A stretch of DNA of 33,609 nt from positions 1 through 33,609 of the forward strand of contig CANCPC010000021.1 of assembly GCA_947379965.1 (NCBI GenBank), in the 5' to 3' direction. The translations under genes were made by a program, and so were the position numbers. Under the pieces are notes generated by a model. It searched no databases. It saw nothing but the letters and a program-made list of their open reading frames with translations, and had not been told where the DNA came from. Positions 7,370 through 14,966 of the stretch are shown piece by piece. How positions within the stretch are numbered: position 1 is the first letter of the stretch; the number at the start of each line of letters is the position of its first letter. This DNA comes from Flavobacteriaceae bacterium. Lineage in GTDB: Bacteria; Bacteroidota; Bacteroidia; Flavobacteriales; Flavobacteriaceae.

Positions 7370-8401
7370 TTGCAAAACACAAACCAAAATACTCTTTTAT
7401 TCTGCCTTTTGACATTGTCATTGGTGTTATTGTTCCTAATCAACATTGGTTTGGGGTCGGTTTCTATTCCGATAAAAGACGTTTTCAATAGTCTTACCGG
7501 AGGAAACTCCACCAAGGAAACATGGCAATATATCATCATTAATTATCGATTACCCAAGGCTATTGCTGCAATTCTTGTTGGAATAGGATTATCCATCAGC
7601 GGATTATTAATGCAAACTTTATTCCGAAATCCATTGGCTGGACCTTATGTTTTGGGATTGAGTTCTGGAGCCAGTTTAGGCGTGGCTACGATTATTTTGG
7701 GAGCCACTTTATTGCCGGTAAGTTTATCCTCGATTTTGCTTTCTTCCTACGGAATTGTTTTGGCCTCAAGCCTAGGGAGTTTTGTGGTTTTAATGGCTGT
7801 TTTGGGAGTCGCGCAACGGTTGCGAGATACCATGGCAATATTGATTGTTGGCTTAATGTTCGGGAGTTTAACCAGCTCTATTGTTGGGACACTCACCTAT
7901 TTTAGTACCGCCGAACAATTGCAAAAATTCACTTTTTGGTCCTTGGGAAACCTCGGTAATTTATCTTGGTCGTCGATTGTGATTTTATCCATTTGTGTAA
8001 CAATTGGTTTGCTTTTAAGCCTTTTCAGTATTAAACCCTTAAATGCTTTACTTTTGGGCGAAAATTACGCCCGAAGTTTAGGTATAAACTACGAAAGAAC
8101 GCGCCTAATTATCATATTTGCCACAAGTATTTTGGCAGGAAGTATCACCGCGTATGCTGGCCCAATTGCTTTTATAGGATTGGCCGTTCCCCATATTGCC
8201 AAATTGGTTTTTCAAACAAGTAATCACACTGTTTTGTTTTGGAGCACCTTGCTTTTTGGAGCGATTATTATGCTTATTTGCGATAGTATTTCGCAACTTC
8301 CGGGAAGTGATATTACGTTACCAATAAATGCGGTGACTTCTATTTTTGGAGCGCCAATCGTGATTTGGTTGTTAATTCGAAAACGCAAAATGATGAACTA
8401 A
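7370..8401 (+). CDS. btuC: FecCD-type ABC permease, BtuC-like
   Basis: A 343-residue polytopic membrane protein of the FecCD/BtuC family, with about ten hydrophobic segments. Family signatures include RLPKAIAAILVGIGLSISG (60-78), the NPLAGPYVLGLSSGASLG loop (87-104), and the late GPIAFIGLAVPHIAK with LPGSDITLPINAVTSIFGAP. It forms the membrane channel for the BtuF-delivered substrate. The start must be non-ATG. The first in-frame ATG is at about residue 81, inside the family domain, and the best candidate is TTG at 7370 (an upstream in-frame stop is at 7322). In an ordinary operon the ATPase gene would follow at once, but here a 630-bp inverted-repeat cassette intervenes. Confidence 0.9.
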   Translation: MQNTNQNTLLFCLLTLSLVLLFLINIGLGSVSIPIKDVFNSLTGGNSTKETWQYIIINYRLPKAIAAILVGIGLSISGLLMQTLFRNPLAGPYVLGLSSGASLGVATIILGATLLPVSLSSILLSSYGIVLASSLGSFVVLMAVLGVAQRLRDTMAILIVGLMFGSLTSSIVGTLTYFSTAEQLQKFTFWSLGNLGNLSWSSIVILSICVTIGLLLSLFSIKPLNALLLGENYARSLGINYERTRLIIIFATSILAGSITAYAGPIAFIGLAVPHIAKLVFQTSNHTVLFWSTLLFGAIIMLICDSISQLPGSDITLPINAVTSIFGAPIVIWLLIRKRKMMN

Positions 8402-8402
8402 T

Positions 8403-8433
8403 TTTTTTTTAAACGCATAGAAACATAGTTTTT
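8403..8433 (+). repeat. left 31-bp inverted repeat of the GxxExxY cassette
   Basis: Eight T, then AAACGCATAGAAACATAG, then five T. It matches the reverse complement of 9002-9032 at all 31 positions. It begins two bases after the btuC stop codon. Confidence 0.95.
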
Positions 8434-8532
8434 CTAGTTTCTTGAAAGATGTTGATAGAAACAAAATTTTCGATTTTTCATAGTTTGAAAACGAATCAAA
8501 AATCTTATTTAATTCATTGTAAAAAATATAAT

Positions 8533-8946
8533 ATGATAACACAAAAATACTTAGATGAATTAACTTATGAAGTCATTGGTTCTGCCATAGAAGTACATAA
8601 AATAATGGGACGAGGATTACTAGAAAGTGTTTATCATCAATGTGTGAAAGAAGAATTATCACAGAGAAAAATTCAATTTTCTACAGAAATGAAAGTTCCT
8701 TTAGTTTATAAAAGCAAAGATCTCAAGGTAGATTTCAAATGTGATTTATTGATTGAGAATTGTCTTGTTGTAGAGTTAAAATCAGTAATACATCCAAATC
8801 CAATATTTGAAGCTCAGCTTATGACTTATATGAAACTTTTAAAAGCTCCAAAAGGGATATTAATTAATTTTAATTGTTTCAATATTTTCAAAGAAGGGCA
8901 GAAAACTTTTGTAAACGAGTATTTTAAAAATTTACCAGAAAAGTAA
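8533..8946 (+). CDS. GxxExxY protein, PD-(D/E)XK nuclease-like
   Basis: A 137-residue protein of the GxxExxY family, related to the PD-(D/E)XK nuclease superfamily. The naming motif is present as GLLESVY (28-34), after the family's TYEVIGSAIEVHK start. Candidate active-site residues are Asp67/Asp71 in VDFKCDLLI and Glu81-x-Lys83 in VELKS. The start at 8533 is preferred over an in-frame ATG at 8449, because family members begin just before this helix and the extra 28 residues look like translated leader. The biological role of the family is not established. Here it is the only gene of an inverted-repeat cassette inside the cobalamin transporter operon, in the same orientation as the host genes. 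Confidence 0.9.
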   Translation: MITQKYLDELTYEVIGSAIEVHKIMGRGLLESVYHQCVKEELSQRKIQFSTEMKVPLVYKSKDLKVDFKCDLLIENCLVVELKSVIHPNPIFEAQLMTYMKLLKAPKGILINFNCFNIFKEGQKTFVNEYFKNLPEK

Positions 8947-9001
8947 ACCATTCTCTATGTTTGAAAAAAAGTTTCAACTATAAACTCTTTTATAGTATCC
9001 A

Positions 9002-9032
9002 AAAAACTATGTTTCTATGCGTTTAAAAAAAA
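9002..9032 (-). repeat. right 31-bp inverted repeat of the GxxExxY cassette
   Basis: Five A, then CTATGTTTCTATGCGTTT, then eight A: the exact reverse complement of 8403-8433. It ends six bases before the btuD ATG at 9039, so its A-run may form part of the A-rich translation-initiation region of btuD. Confidence 0.95.
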
Positions 9033-9038
9033 GTAAAA

Positions 9039-9821
9039 ATGAGCAATAAAAATATACTTTCCACTTCAAATTTAAGCATTGGCTACAAGACCAAAAGCCT
9101 AACAAATAGCATTGCCCAAAATTTAAATTTGAATTTAAATGAAGCAAAACTAATTGCCTTAATTGGTGCAAACGGCATCGGGAAATCGACACTTTTAAGA
9201 ACCATAACTGGAATTCAGAAACCTATTTCGGGAACTGTTTTGTTAAATGAAAAGAACATTCATGAACTAGATTCATTAACATTAGCACATAATTTAAGTG
9301 TTGTTCTTACCGAAAAATTGCCTCCAAGTAATTTGACTGTTTGGGAACTCATCGCTTTGGGAAGACAACCGTATACCAATTGGATTGGGAAATTAACCGA
9401 CAATGATATTGCCAAAGTTAACGAAGCAATGGAACTCACACAAATTAGTCATTTAGCATCCAAAAAGCATTATGAAATTAGTGATGGACAATTACAAATC
9501 GTCTTGATTGCAAGAGCTTTGGCACAAGATACGCCGTTAATTATTTTGGATGAACCCACAACTCACTTGGATTTATTACATAAAGTGGTACTTTTTAAAC
9601 TCTTGAAAAAGCTGACGCAAGAAACTGGAAAATGCATTCTTTTTTCGACCCACGATATTGATATGGCAATACAATTGAGCGACGAAATGATCATTATGAC
9701 GCCCGAAACCGTAGTTCAAGACCAACCGTGTAACCTAATTATGAAAGGAAGTTTCAACACTTTATTCAAAGACGAACATATTGTTTTTGATAGTGAAAAG
9801 GGGAAATTTGTGATTTCTTAA
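9039..9821 (+). CDS. btuD: ABC transporter ATP-binding protein, BtuD/FecE-like
   Basis: A 260-residue ATPase. Walker A is GANGIGKST (43-51), Walker B with catalytic Glu is LIILDEP (167-173), and the switch His is in STHD (His205). The ABC signature is divergent, ISDGQ (147-151) instead of LSGGQ, and the region where a Q-loop glutamine is expected reads VVLTEKLPPS. Both oddities seem shared by flavobacterial FecE-type proteins as I recall them, so they do not by themselves mean inactivity. It should energise the BtuC-like permease. The gene overlaps the convergent trmL by four bases at their stop codons. Confidence 0.88.
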   Translation: MSNKNILSTSNLSIGYKTKSLTNSIAQNLNLNLNEAKLIALIGANGIGKSTLLRTITGIQKPISGTVLLNEKNIHELDSLTLAHNLSVVLTEKLPPSNLTVWELIALGRQPYTNWIGKLTDNDIAKVNEAMELTQISHLASKKHYEISDGQLQIVLIARALAQDTPLIILDEPTTHLDLLHKVVLFKLLKKLTQETGKCILFSTHDIDMAIQLSDEMIIMTPETVVQDQPCNLIMKGSFNTLFKDEHIVFDSEKGKFVIS

Positions 9822-10273
9822 ATCTTCAATCCTATTTGCCTTTTTGCTTCGCCAATAACAAAAGCAACGGAATTAGCAATGTTAAAACTTCGGATTAAAT
9901 TGGACATTGGAATCGTCAAATGATTTTCGAATCTAGCCAAAACGTCTTCGCTTAAACCCTTACTTTCTTTACCAAAAACCAACCAATCACCCTCCTGAAA
10001 ATCAACTTCATAAATAGATTTTTCAGCATGAGAACTCATCAAGAAAACACGCGATTGATCTGAAATTTGAGTCATCCATTCTCCTATGTTTTGGTATTCG
10101 GTAACATCCAAATGTACCCAATAATCCAATCCGGAACGCTTTAGATTCTTATCATTAATAACAAATCCAAAAGGGTGAATCAGGTGCAAACGGCTTTCGG
10201 TGCCCACGCACAACCGACCAATATTTCCGGTATTGTTAGGGATTTCAGGTTCTACGAGAACTATATTTAACAT
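9818..10273 (-). CDS. trmL: tRNA (cytidine(34)-2'-O)-methyltransferase TrmL
   Basis: A 151-residue SPOUT-class enzyme of full family length. It starts MLNIVLVEPEIPNNTGNIGRLC, a hallmark of TrmL. The knotted SAM-binding C-terminus shows GDWLVFGKESKGL, then LTIPM and RSFNIANSVAFVIGEAKRQ. It 2'-O-methylates the wobble base of leucine tRNAs. It lies downstream of the pseudouridine synthase gene on the same strand with a short gap. The pair therefore probably forms an RNA-modification operon. Confidence 0.93.
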   Translation of the reverse strand: MLNIVLVEPEIPNNTGNIGRLCVGTESRLHLIHPFGFVINDKNLKRSGLDYWVHLDVTEYQNIGEWMTQISDQSRVFLMSSHAEKSIYEVDFQEGDWLVFGKESKGLSEDVLARFENHLTIPMSNLIRSFNIANSVAFVIGEAKRQIGLKI

Positions 10274-10300
10274 TGTTTTTTTGTTTATTCGGTGATTTGT

Positions 10301-10879
10301 TTATTCGTTTAACTGGAAATCAGAAACTTCGATGACTTCTCCAGCTTGTAAATCGTTCAAATATATGTTTCCTATTCGAACACGTATCAATCGCAAAGTA
10401 GGAAAACCAACAGCTGCCGTCATTTTGCGAACTTGGCGAAACTTGCCTTCGCTAACGGTTATCGAAGCCCAAGATGTGGGTCCGTGACGTTCGTCTCTTA
10501 TTTTTTTTCCTCTTGCGCCAAAAGCTGGAACGTCAGTAACTATAAATGATTGACACGATTTTGTCATGTATTTTGTACCGTTGAAACCTATTTCGACACC
10601 CATTTTCATTTTGTCAATGGCTTCTTGAGTGATAATTCCATCCACTTGAACGTAATATTCTTTGTCGACTTTTTTACTGCGCACCATTTCACTCATTTTC
10701 CCATCGGTGGTAAGCAACAACAATCCTTCGGAATCCTCATCAAGCCGACCAATTGCCATGGTGCGTTCGGGGAAATCGTGTAATTCACCCAGAAGTTTTT
10801 TCTTTCTTTTGAGTTCGTAAATAAATTGGCTCAAATAGCCGTAAGGTTTGTGAATGATAAAATGGCGAAAACGGGTCAT
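10301..10879 (-). CDS. RsuA/RluE-family pseudouridine synthase
   Basis: A 192-residue single-domain pseudouridine synthase without an N-terminal S4 domain, as in RluE. The catalytic aspartate is in GRLDEDSEGLLLLT (Asp47 with this start). RHFIIHKPYGYLSQF at the start and KFRQVRKMTAAVGFPTLRLIRVRIG near the end are typical. It modifies a uridine in rRNA, probably 23S (RluE-like), but the exact site cannot be told from sequence. An in-frame ATG at 10909 would lie upstream of an exact -7 element at 10899-10906, so the ATG at 10879 is chosen. Confidence 0.9.
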   Translation of the reverse strand: MTRFRHFIIHKPYGYLSQFIYELKRKKKLLGELHDFPERTMAIGRLDEDSEGLLLLTTDGKMSEMVRSKKVDKEYYVQVDGIITQEAIDKMKMGVEIGFNGTKYMTKSCQSFIVTDVPAFGARGKKIRDERHGPTSWASITVSEGKFRQVRKMTAAVGFPTLRLIRVRIGNIYLNDLQAGEVIEVSDFQLNE

Positions 10880-10898
10880 AATTGTTAAAATAATCATG

Positions 10899-10906
10899 CA
10901 AAAATA
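10899..10906 (-). promoter_or_regulatory. -7 promoter element for the pseudouridine synthase-trmL unit
   Basis: The minus-strand sequence TATTTTTG matches TAnnTTTG exactly, 20 bp before the chosen start codon. It would place transcription start near 10892. Confidence 0.5.
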
Positions 10907-10986
10907 CAATTTTCAAATTATCTACTCTAAGACCTCTAAATTGATAATATTTCTTACTTTTACTTTTCTTAAAACAATTACAATTT

Positions 10987-12327
10987 ATGTCTAATATGCT
11001 TCCTTTTTTACTTCTTTTTATAGTTGCACTTGCAATTGGTATATTTATTGGAAAACTCCTTTTTTCGGCAAAAACACAATCAGAAAAAGCTTTTCTTGAA
11101 GAAAAATTAAACGATTTGAGAACGCAAACTCTAATTGAAAAAACGAATTTAGACCAACAACTACAAAAATGCGCTCAAGAAAAAGAGAATATTCGTAACG
11201 AAAAAGAATCCATCACGATTCAATTGACAAAGAAAGAAGTTGATTTAGAAAATCTTTGGGAACGGAATAAAGAACAAAAGGAAGAAGTTGAAAAACTTCA
11301 AGAAAAATTCACTAAAGAATTCGAGAACTTAGCCAATAAAATATTAGACGAAAAATCAAACAAATTTACCGAGCAGAATAATGAAAACATGAAGAACATC
11401 TTGACCCCTTTACAAGATAAAATTCAATTATTCGAAAAGAAAGTAGATGAAACTCACAAAGAAAGTATCGATCATCATGCCACTTTACGGGAACAAATAA
11501 TCAATTTAAGTGCTTTGAATGCTCAAATGAGTAAAGAAACTTTAAACCTTACCAAAGCTTTAAAAGGGGATAGCAAAATGCAAGGGAATTGGGGAGAATT
11601 AGTGCTGGAGCGGGTTCTTGAAAAATCAGGATTAGAAAAAAATCGAGAATATTTTGTGCAACAATCCCACACAAATGAAGGTGGAAATCGCGTTTTTCCA
11701 GACGTCGTTATTAATCTTCCAGACGGAAAAAAAATGATTGTCGACTCGAAAGTATCCTTAACAGCTTATGAGAAATTCATCAATGAAGAAGATGAAAATC
11801 TAAAAAACAGCTATTTAAAAGAACATGTAAATTCCATAAAACGACATGTAGATCAACTTGGAGACAAAAATTATCAGGATTTATACCAAATAGAAAGTCC
11901 GGATTTTGTGTTACTTTTTATTCCAATCGAACCTGCTTTTGCTATGGCATTAAACGAAGACACGACTTTATACAATAAGGCTTTCGAAAAAAACATTGTT
12001 ATCGTAACGCCTTCCACGCTATTAGCGACTTTACGAACGATTGACAGCATGTGGGCCAACCAAAAACAACAAGAAAATGCTTTCGAAATTGCTAGACAAG
12101 CCGGTGCTTTATACGATAAATTCGAGGGATTTGTAGGTGATCTGATCAAAATTGGAAAGAAAATTGACGAAAGTAAAGTTGAATATGGTTTTGCAATGAA
12201 CAAATTAGTTGAAGGAAAAGGAAACCTAATTACAAGCGTTGAAAAATTGAAAAAAATGGGAGCTAAAGCCAAAAAAGCTCTCCCAGAAAATATTATAGTC
12301 AGAGCCGAAAAAGATTCAAGTCAATAA
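10987..12327 (+). CDS. rmuC: DNA recombination protein RmuC
   Basis: A 446-residue protein with an N-terminal membrane anchor (about 5-26), a long coiled coil (about 30-125, rich in Glu/Lys/Gln), and the RmuC domain (about 150-430). Recognisable segments include MQGNWGELVLERVLEKSGLEK, VFPDVVINLPDGKKMIVDSKVSL, and IVTPSTLLATLRTIDSMW. RmuC limits inversions and other rearrangements at repeats. Its domain belongs to the restriction-nuclease-like fold. A promoter of the form TTG-N17-TACTTTTC lies just upstream (near 10937-10967). The thioesterase gene follows after 24 bp, so the two are likely co-transcribed. Confidence 0.93.
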   Translation: MSNMLPFLLLFIVALAIGIFIGKLLFSAKTQSEKAFLEEKLNDLRTQTLIEKTNLDQQLQKCAQEKENIRNEKESITIQLTKKEVDLENLWERNKEQKEEVEKLQEKFTKEFENLANKILDEKSNKFTEQNNENMKNILTPLQDKIQLFEKKVDETHKESIDHHATLREQIINLSALNAQMSKETLNLTKALKGDSKMQGNWGELVLERVLEKSGLEKNREYFVQQSHTNEGGNRVFPDVVINLPDGKKMIVDSKVSLTAYEKFINEEDENLKNSYLKEHVNSIKRHVDQLGDKNYQDLYQIESPDFVLLFIPIEPAFAMALNEDTTLYNKAFEKNIVIVTPSTLLATLRTIDSMWANQKQQENAFEIARQAGALYDKFEGFVGDLIKIGKKIDESKVEYGFAMNKLVEGKGNLITSVEKLKKMGAKAKKALPENIIVRAEKDSSQ

Positions 12328-12351
12328 AAAATAAAAAAAGTAAAATAGTCT

Positions 12352-12900
12352 ATGGAACCTATTTTTAAAACAGTCGAGTCGTCTAAAGTTAGTATTTCAC
12401 AATTGATGCTTCCCTCTCACACCAATTTTAGTGGAAAAATTCATGGAGGATATATTTTATCAATGCTAGATCAAATTGCGTTTGCATGCGCCTCGAAATT
12501 TTCGGGAAATTATTGTGTAACCGCATCTGTAGATACAGTCAATTTCTTGAATCCGATCGAAGTTGGAGAGCTTGTCACTATGAAAGCGAGTGTGAATTAT
12601 GTAGGGAAAAGTTCAATGGTTATAGGAATTCGAGTAGAATCGGAAAACATTCAAACTGGAAATATCAAACATTGTAATTCCTCTTATTTCACAATGGTTT
12701 CTAAAAACAAACAAGGTGAAAACTCAACTGTTCCTGGATTAATTTTGACAAATGAAAAAGAAGTAAAACGTTTTTTTAATTGTTTAAAACAAATTGAATC
12801 AAAAAAAGAAAGAAATTCATCTGATGAAAATACTAATTTTAACTCCGACGAAATTTTATCAAAACTAGAAAAATACAATGTTTTAGTAGAATTGAATTAA
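12352..12900 (+). CDS. acyl-CoA thioesterase (hotdog fold, YciA/BACH type)
   Basis: A 182-residue hotdog-fold protein. The family motif is clear: NFSGKIHGGYILSMLDQIAF with His31-Gly-Gly and the putative catalytic Asp40, followed by TASVDTVNFLNPIEVGELV. It hydrolyses acyl-CoA to free acid and CoA, and the chain length preference cannot be read. After the domain (about residue 125) there is a charged, low-complexity tail of about 55 residues (KKERNSSDENTNFNSDE). It follows rmuC closely on the same strand. Confidence 0.88.
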   Translation: MEPIFKTVESSKVSISQLMLPSHTNFSGKIHGGYILSMLDQIAFACASKFSGNYCVTASVDTVNFLNPIEVGELVTMKASVNYVGKSSMVIGIRVESENIQTGNIKHCNSSYFTMVSKNKQGENSTVPGLILTNEKEVKRFFNCLKQIESKKERNSSDENTNFNSDEILSKLEKYNVLVELN

Positions 12901-12930
12901 AAAACAAGAAATTAATTAAAAAATAATATT

Positions 12931-13296
12931 ATGAAAAAATTTTTAGGGATAAGTATTGGATTTTTAGTTTTGGCAACTATATGCTACTTTACATTTATGT
13001 TCTTTGCTAGCTATAGCGATGGGGATCGTACTGGACAATTAGTTAAATTCAGCCACAAAGGAATCATCTTAAAAACTTGGGAAGGAGAAATCAATCAAGG
13101 AATTTCTGGCGGACAAGTATTTGCCTTTTCTGTCTTGGATAGGGATGAAAAAGTTATTAGTGATTTGAAAGATTTAGAAGGGCAGTATGTAAAAGTTTCC
13201 TAAGTAGAACGTTACAAAACATTTCCTTGGTGGGGCGATACTAAATATTTTATTGTAGGAGTAAAAAAAGCAAATTCTCCATTTAATGTAAAATAG
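12931..13296 (+). pseudogene. small membrane-anchored protein gene interrupted by an in-frame TAA
   Basis: An ATG at 12931 opens a frame of 90 codons ending in TAA at 13201-13203. The product has one membrane segment (about 4-27) followed by SDGDRTGQLVKFSHKGIILKTWEGEI and a beta-rich domain. The same frame continues after the stop for another 30 codons (VERYKTFPWWGDTKYFIVGV...) to TAG at 13294. As I recall flavobacterial relatives, which are often mislabelled 6-phosphogluconate dehydrogenase, the domain runs on through ERYRTFPWxGDTxYF, and a tyrosine would sit at the stop position. A single change of TAT/TAC to TAA explains this. The gene is therefore probably a recent nonsense pseudogene, or expressed as a shortened form. 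Confidence 0.72.
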
Positions 13297-13388
13297 CTTT
13301 ATCATTTTTTTATTATTTTTTTTTTAATCTTTCAATAAGAATACCTTATTAATACCGTAACTTTAAGTAATTCAATTCGTATGTCAAT

Positions 13389-13928
13389 ATGAAAGCAATT
13401 ACTTCCATAATTCTGCTGTTAATTACACAACTAAATTTTGCTCAAAACGAAATGATAACCTCAAAAGGAATTATAACTTTCGAAGCATCAATTCCTCTGT
13501 ATGAAGAAAACAAAGCAGTAAATGAATCGGTTTACTGTATTTTAAACATTAAAACAGGTGAAATCAAAAGTCTTATTTTTATAAAAGATTTTCATTTTAA
13601 AATTCCATTAATGGAAGAGCATTTCAATGCAAACTATTTAGAAAGCAATCATTATCCAAAAGCTATTTTTAAAGGAAAAATTCTAGGTTTCAATTGGAAT
13701 ATTATTGACACCACGCCAAAAGAATTTAAGATGAAAGGGAATTTAGAAATACATGGAAAAAGAAAAGAAATCAATACAGTTGTTTTTCTTAAAAGAGTAA
13801 AAAATGAAATAGAAATTATTTCAGATTTTAATATTGATCTTAATGATTTCAACATTAAAATTCCTAAAGTACTAAGTATGAAAATAGCGGAAACAGTATC
13901 AATAAAATCAACCTATTTGTTACAATAA
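13389..13928 (+). CDS. YceI family exported protein
   Basis: A 179-residue protein with a signal peptide (MKAITSIILLLITQLNFAQ). The mature part is a lipocalin-like YceI domain. It shows ITFEASIPLYEENKAVNESVYCILN near the start, HFNANYLESNHYPKAIFKGKI in the middle (compare the family's MxEHFNENYLES), and KMKGNLEIHGKRKEI near the end. YceI proteins bind long polyisoprenoid or amphiphilic molecules in the periplasm. The gene is single and ends one base before the convergent TIGR01777 gene, with no terminator between. Given the carotenoid cluster nearby, isoprenoid binding is tempting but unsupported. Confidence 0.9.
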   Translation: MKAITSIILLLITQLNFAQNEMITSKGIITFEASIPLYEENKAVNESVYCILNIKTGEIKSLIFIKDFHFKIPLMEEHFNANYLESNHYPKAIFKGKILGFNWNIIDTTPKEFKMKGNLEIHGKRKEINTVVFLKRVKNEIEIISDFNIDLNDFNIKIPKVLSMKIAETVSIKSTYLLQ

Positions 13929-13929
13929 T

Positions 13930-14844
13930 CTATTTCTCTATACAATTACTCAATGCAGATTCTAAATTTTTAAATTGGAATTTAAAGCCTAATTTCTCTA
14001 TTTTATCTGAAGAAACGCGTTTTCCGGTCAATATAATTTGAGCCATTTCTCCCATTCCCAATTTGATTAAAAAAGCGGGTACATTGGGTAACCAAATAGA
14101 ATAACCAAATATTTTCGCTAAAGTTTTCGAAAAAATGGCATTGGTTGTATCATCATTAATGGCGGCGTTATAAGCTCCAATCATTTTGGTATTGTTTATA
14201 GCTTCCATATAAATACTACACAAATCATCAATATGAATCCAAGGCATATACTGTTTTCCGGAACCCAAAGCAGAACCCAATTTATATTTAAAAATGGGTA
14301 CTAATTTTTTCAGAAAACCATCGTCTTTTCCTAAAACTAATCCCGTACGGATTTTTACTGTACGAATATTCAAGTCTCTAATTTTATCAGCAGCAGCTTC
14401 CCATTTTTGGCAAGTTAATCCTAAAAAATCATTTACAGGAATTGTGCTTTCATCACATATTTCGGGACCATTTATGGCTCCATAAATTCCTATTCCTGAG
14501 GCAGAAACGAAAGCTTCTATTTTTTTGTTTTTGTTTTTTAAAATTTTATAAATTAAGTGAGTAGACAACTTTCTACTTTGAACAATGGCTTCTTTTCGTT
14601 TTGATGTCCACCTTTCACCGGCAATATTCTCGCCAGCAAGATGTATGATACAATCAGCATTCAAAACAGCGTTTTCGTCTATATATCGATTATCAACATC
14701 CCATTGATAATAGGAGATATCAACGGTATTTTGTTGCTTCCTTCTGCTTAAAATTGAAACCGAAAAACCATTCTTGATTAACAAATCCGTTAAATGTTTC
14801 CCAACGAATCCTGAACCTCCACTTATTAATACATTTTTTTTCAT
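13930..14844 (-). CDS. TIGR01777 family NAD(P)-binding epimerase-like protein
   Basis: A 304-residue protein of the TIGR01777 (YfcH-like) branch of extended short-chain dehydrogenases. The nucleotide-binding loop is GGSGFVG (9-15). Next come DCIIHLAGENIAGERWTSKRKEAI, SASGIGIYG, VKIRTGLVLGKDDGFLKKLVP and the DUF1731-like end beginning NVPAFLIKLGMGEMA. No substrate is known for the family. Relatives in other bacteria are often found with photolyase clusters, and here it is the gene divergent from the light island's first operon. Confidence 0.9.
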   Translation of the reverse strand: MKKNVLISGGSGFVGKHLTDLLIKNGFSVSILSRRKQQNTVDISYYQWDVDNRYIDENAVLNADCIIHLAGENIAGERWTSKRKEAIVQSRKLSTHLIYKILKNKNKKIEAFVSASGIGIYGAINGPEICDESTIPVNDFLGLTCQKWEAAADKIRDLNIRTVKIRTGLVLGKDDGFLKKLVPIFKYKLGSALGSGKQYMPWIHIDDLCSIYMEAINNTKMIGAYNAAINDDTTNAIFSKTLAKIFGYSIWLPNVPAFLIKLGMGEMAQIILTGKRVSSDKIEKLGFKFQFKNLESALSNCIEK

Positions 14845-14851
14845 AACAGTA

Positions 14852-14882
14852 CAAATTTAGACATTTTTAAATGAATCAAAAA
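14852..14882 (-). promoter_or_regulatory. full -33/-7 promoter of the TIGR01777 gene
   Basis: On the minus strand, TTTTTG (14882-14877), 17 bp, then TAAATTTG (14859-14852): the most complete Bacteroidota-type promoter in the window. The -7 ends only 7 bases before the ATG at 14844, so the mRNA would be leaderless or nearly so. Confidence 0.7.
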
Positions 14883-14897
14883 CATTAACATATTTTT

Positions 14898-14940
14898 TGT
14901 TTAACTTTTTTATTATATAGTTAAACATTACGTATCTTTA
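14898..14940 (+). promoter_or_regulatory. inverted-repeat operator and -7 element of the TetR-cryptochrome operon
   Basis: TGTTTAAC (14898-14905) and GTTAAACA (14920-14927) form a perfect 8-bp inverted repeat with a 14-bp spacer. A -7 like TATCTTTA follows at 14933-14940, and the first ATG is at 14967. The right half-site falls between the expected -33 and -7 positions, which suits a repressor site. The same GTTTAAC/GTTAAAC core occurs at the crtI promoter (28434-28446). The regulator is unknown; the CarH-like MerR protein or the TetR protein are candidates. Confidence 0.55.
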
Positions 14941-14966
14941 CACTCTAATTTAAATAGACACCCAAA

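Larger units (their letters stand above)
8403..9032 (+). mobile_element. inverted-repeat-flanked GxxExxY cassette
   Basis: A 630-bp unit bounded by perfect 31-bp inverted repeats, carrying a single nuclease-like gene and no transposase. It sits exactly between the btuC stop and the btuD start, where transporter operons are normally compact. Removing it would leave only about six bases between the two genes. Inside the right end, two small hairpins lie next to each other (TTGAAA/TTTCAA at 8961-8977 and CTATAAA/TTTATAG at 8978-8995). No target-site duplication can be made out, because both borders are T/A runs. The form suggests a non-autonomous or novel mobile unit, but mobility is inferred from structure and position only. 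Confidence 0.65.

Noticed and set aside
8449..8532. 28-residue N-terminal extension of the GxxExxY protein
   Set aside because: The sequence is outside the family domain and looks like translated cassette leader; the ATG at 8533 fits homologues.
9039..9821. Inactive btuD because of the ISDGQ signature and missing Q-loop glutamine
   Set aside because: Walker A, Walker B, catalytic Glu and switch His are intact, and the same variations seem usual in flavobacterial relatives as I recall them.
10880..10909. 10-residue N-terminal extension of the pseudouridine synthase
   Set aside because: It lies across an exact -7 element (10899-10906), so it would not be in the mRNA.
11874..12272. 132-codon minus-strand frame inside rmuC
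   Set aside because: Antisense shadow of the conserved RmuC domain with no homology recognised.
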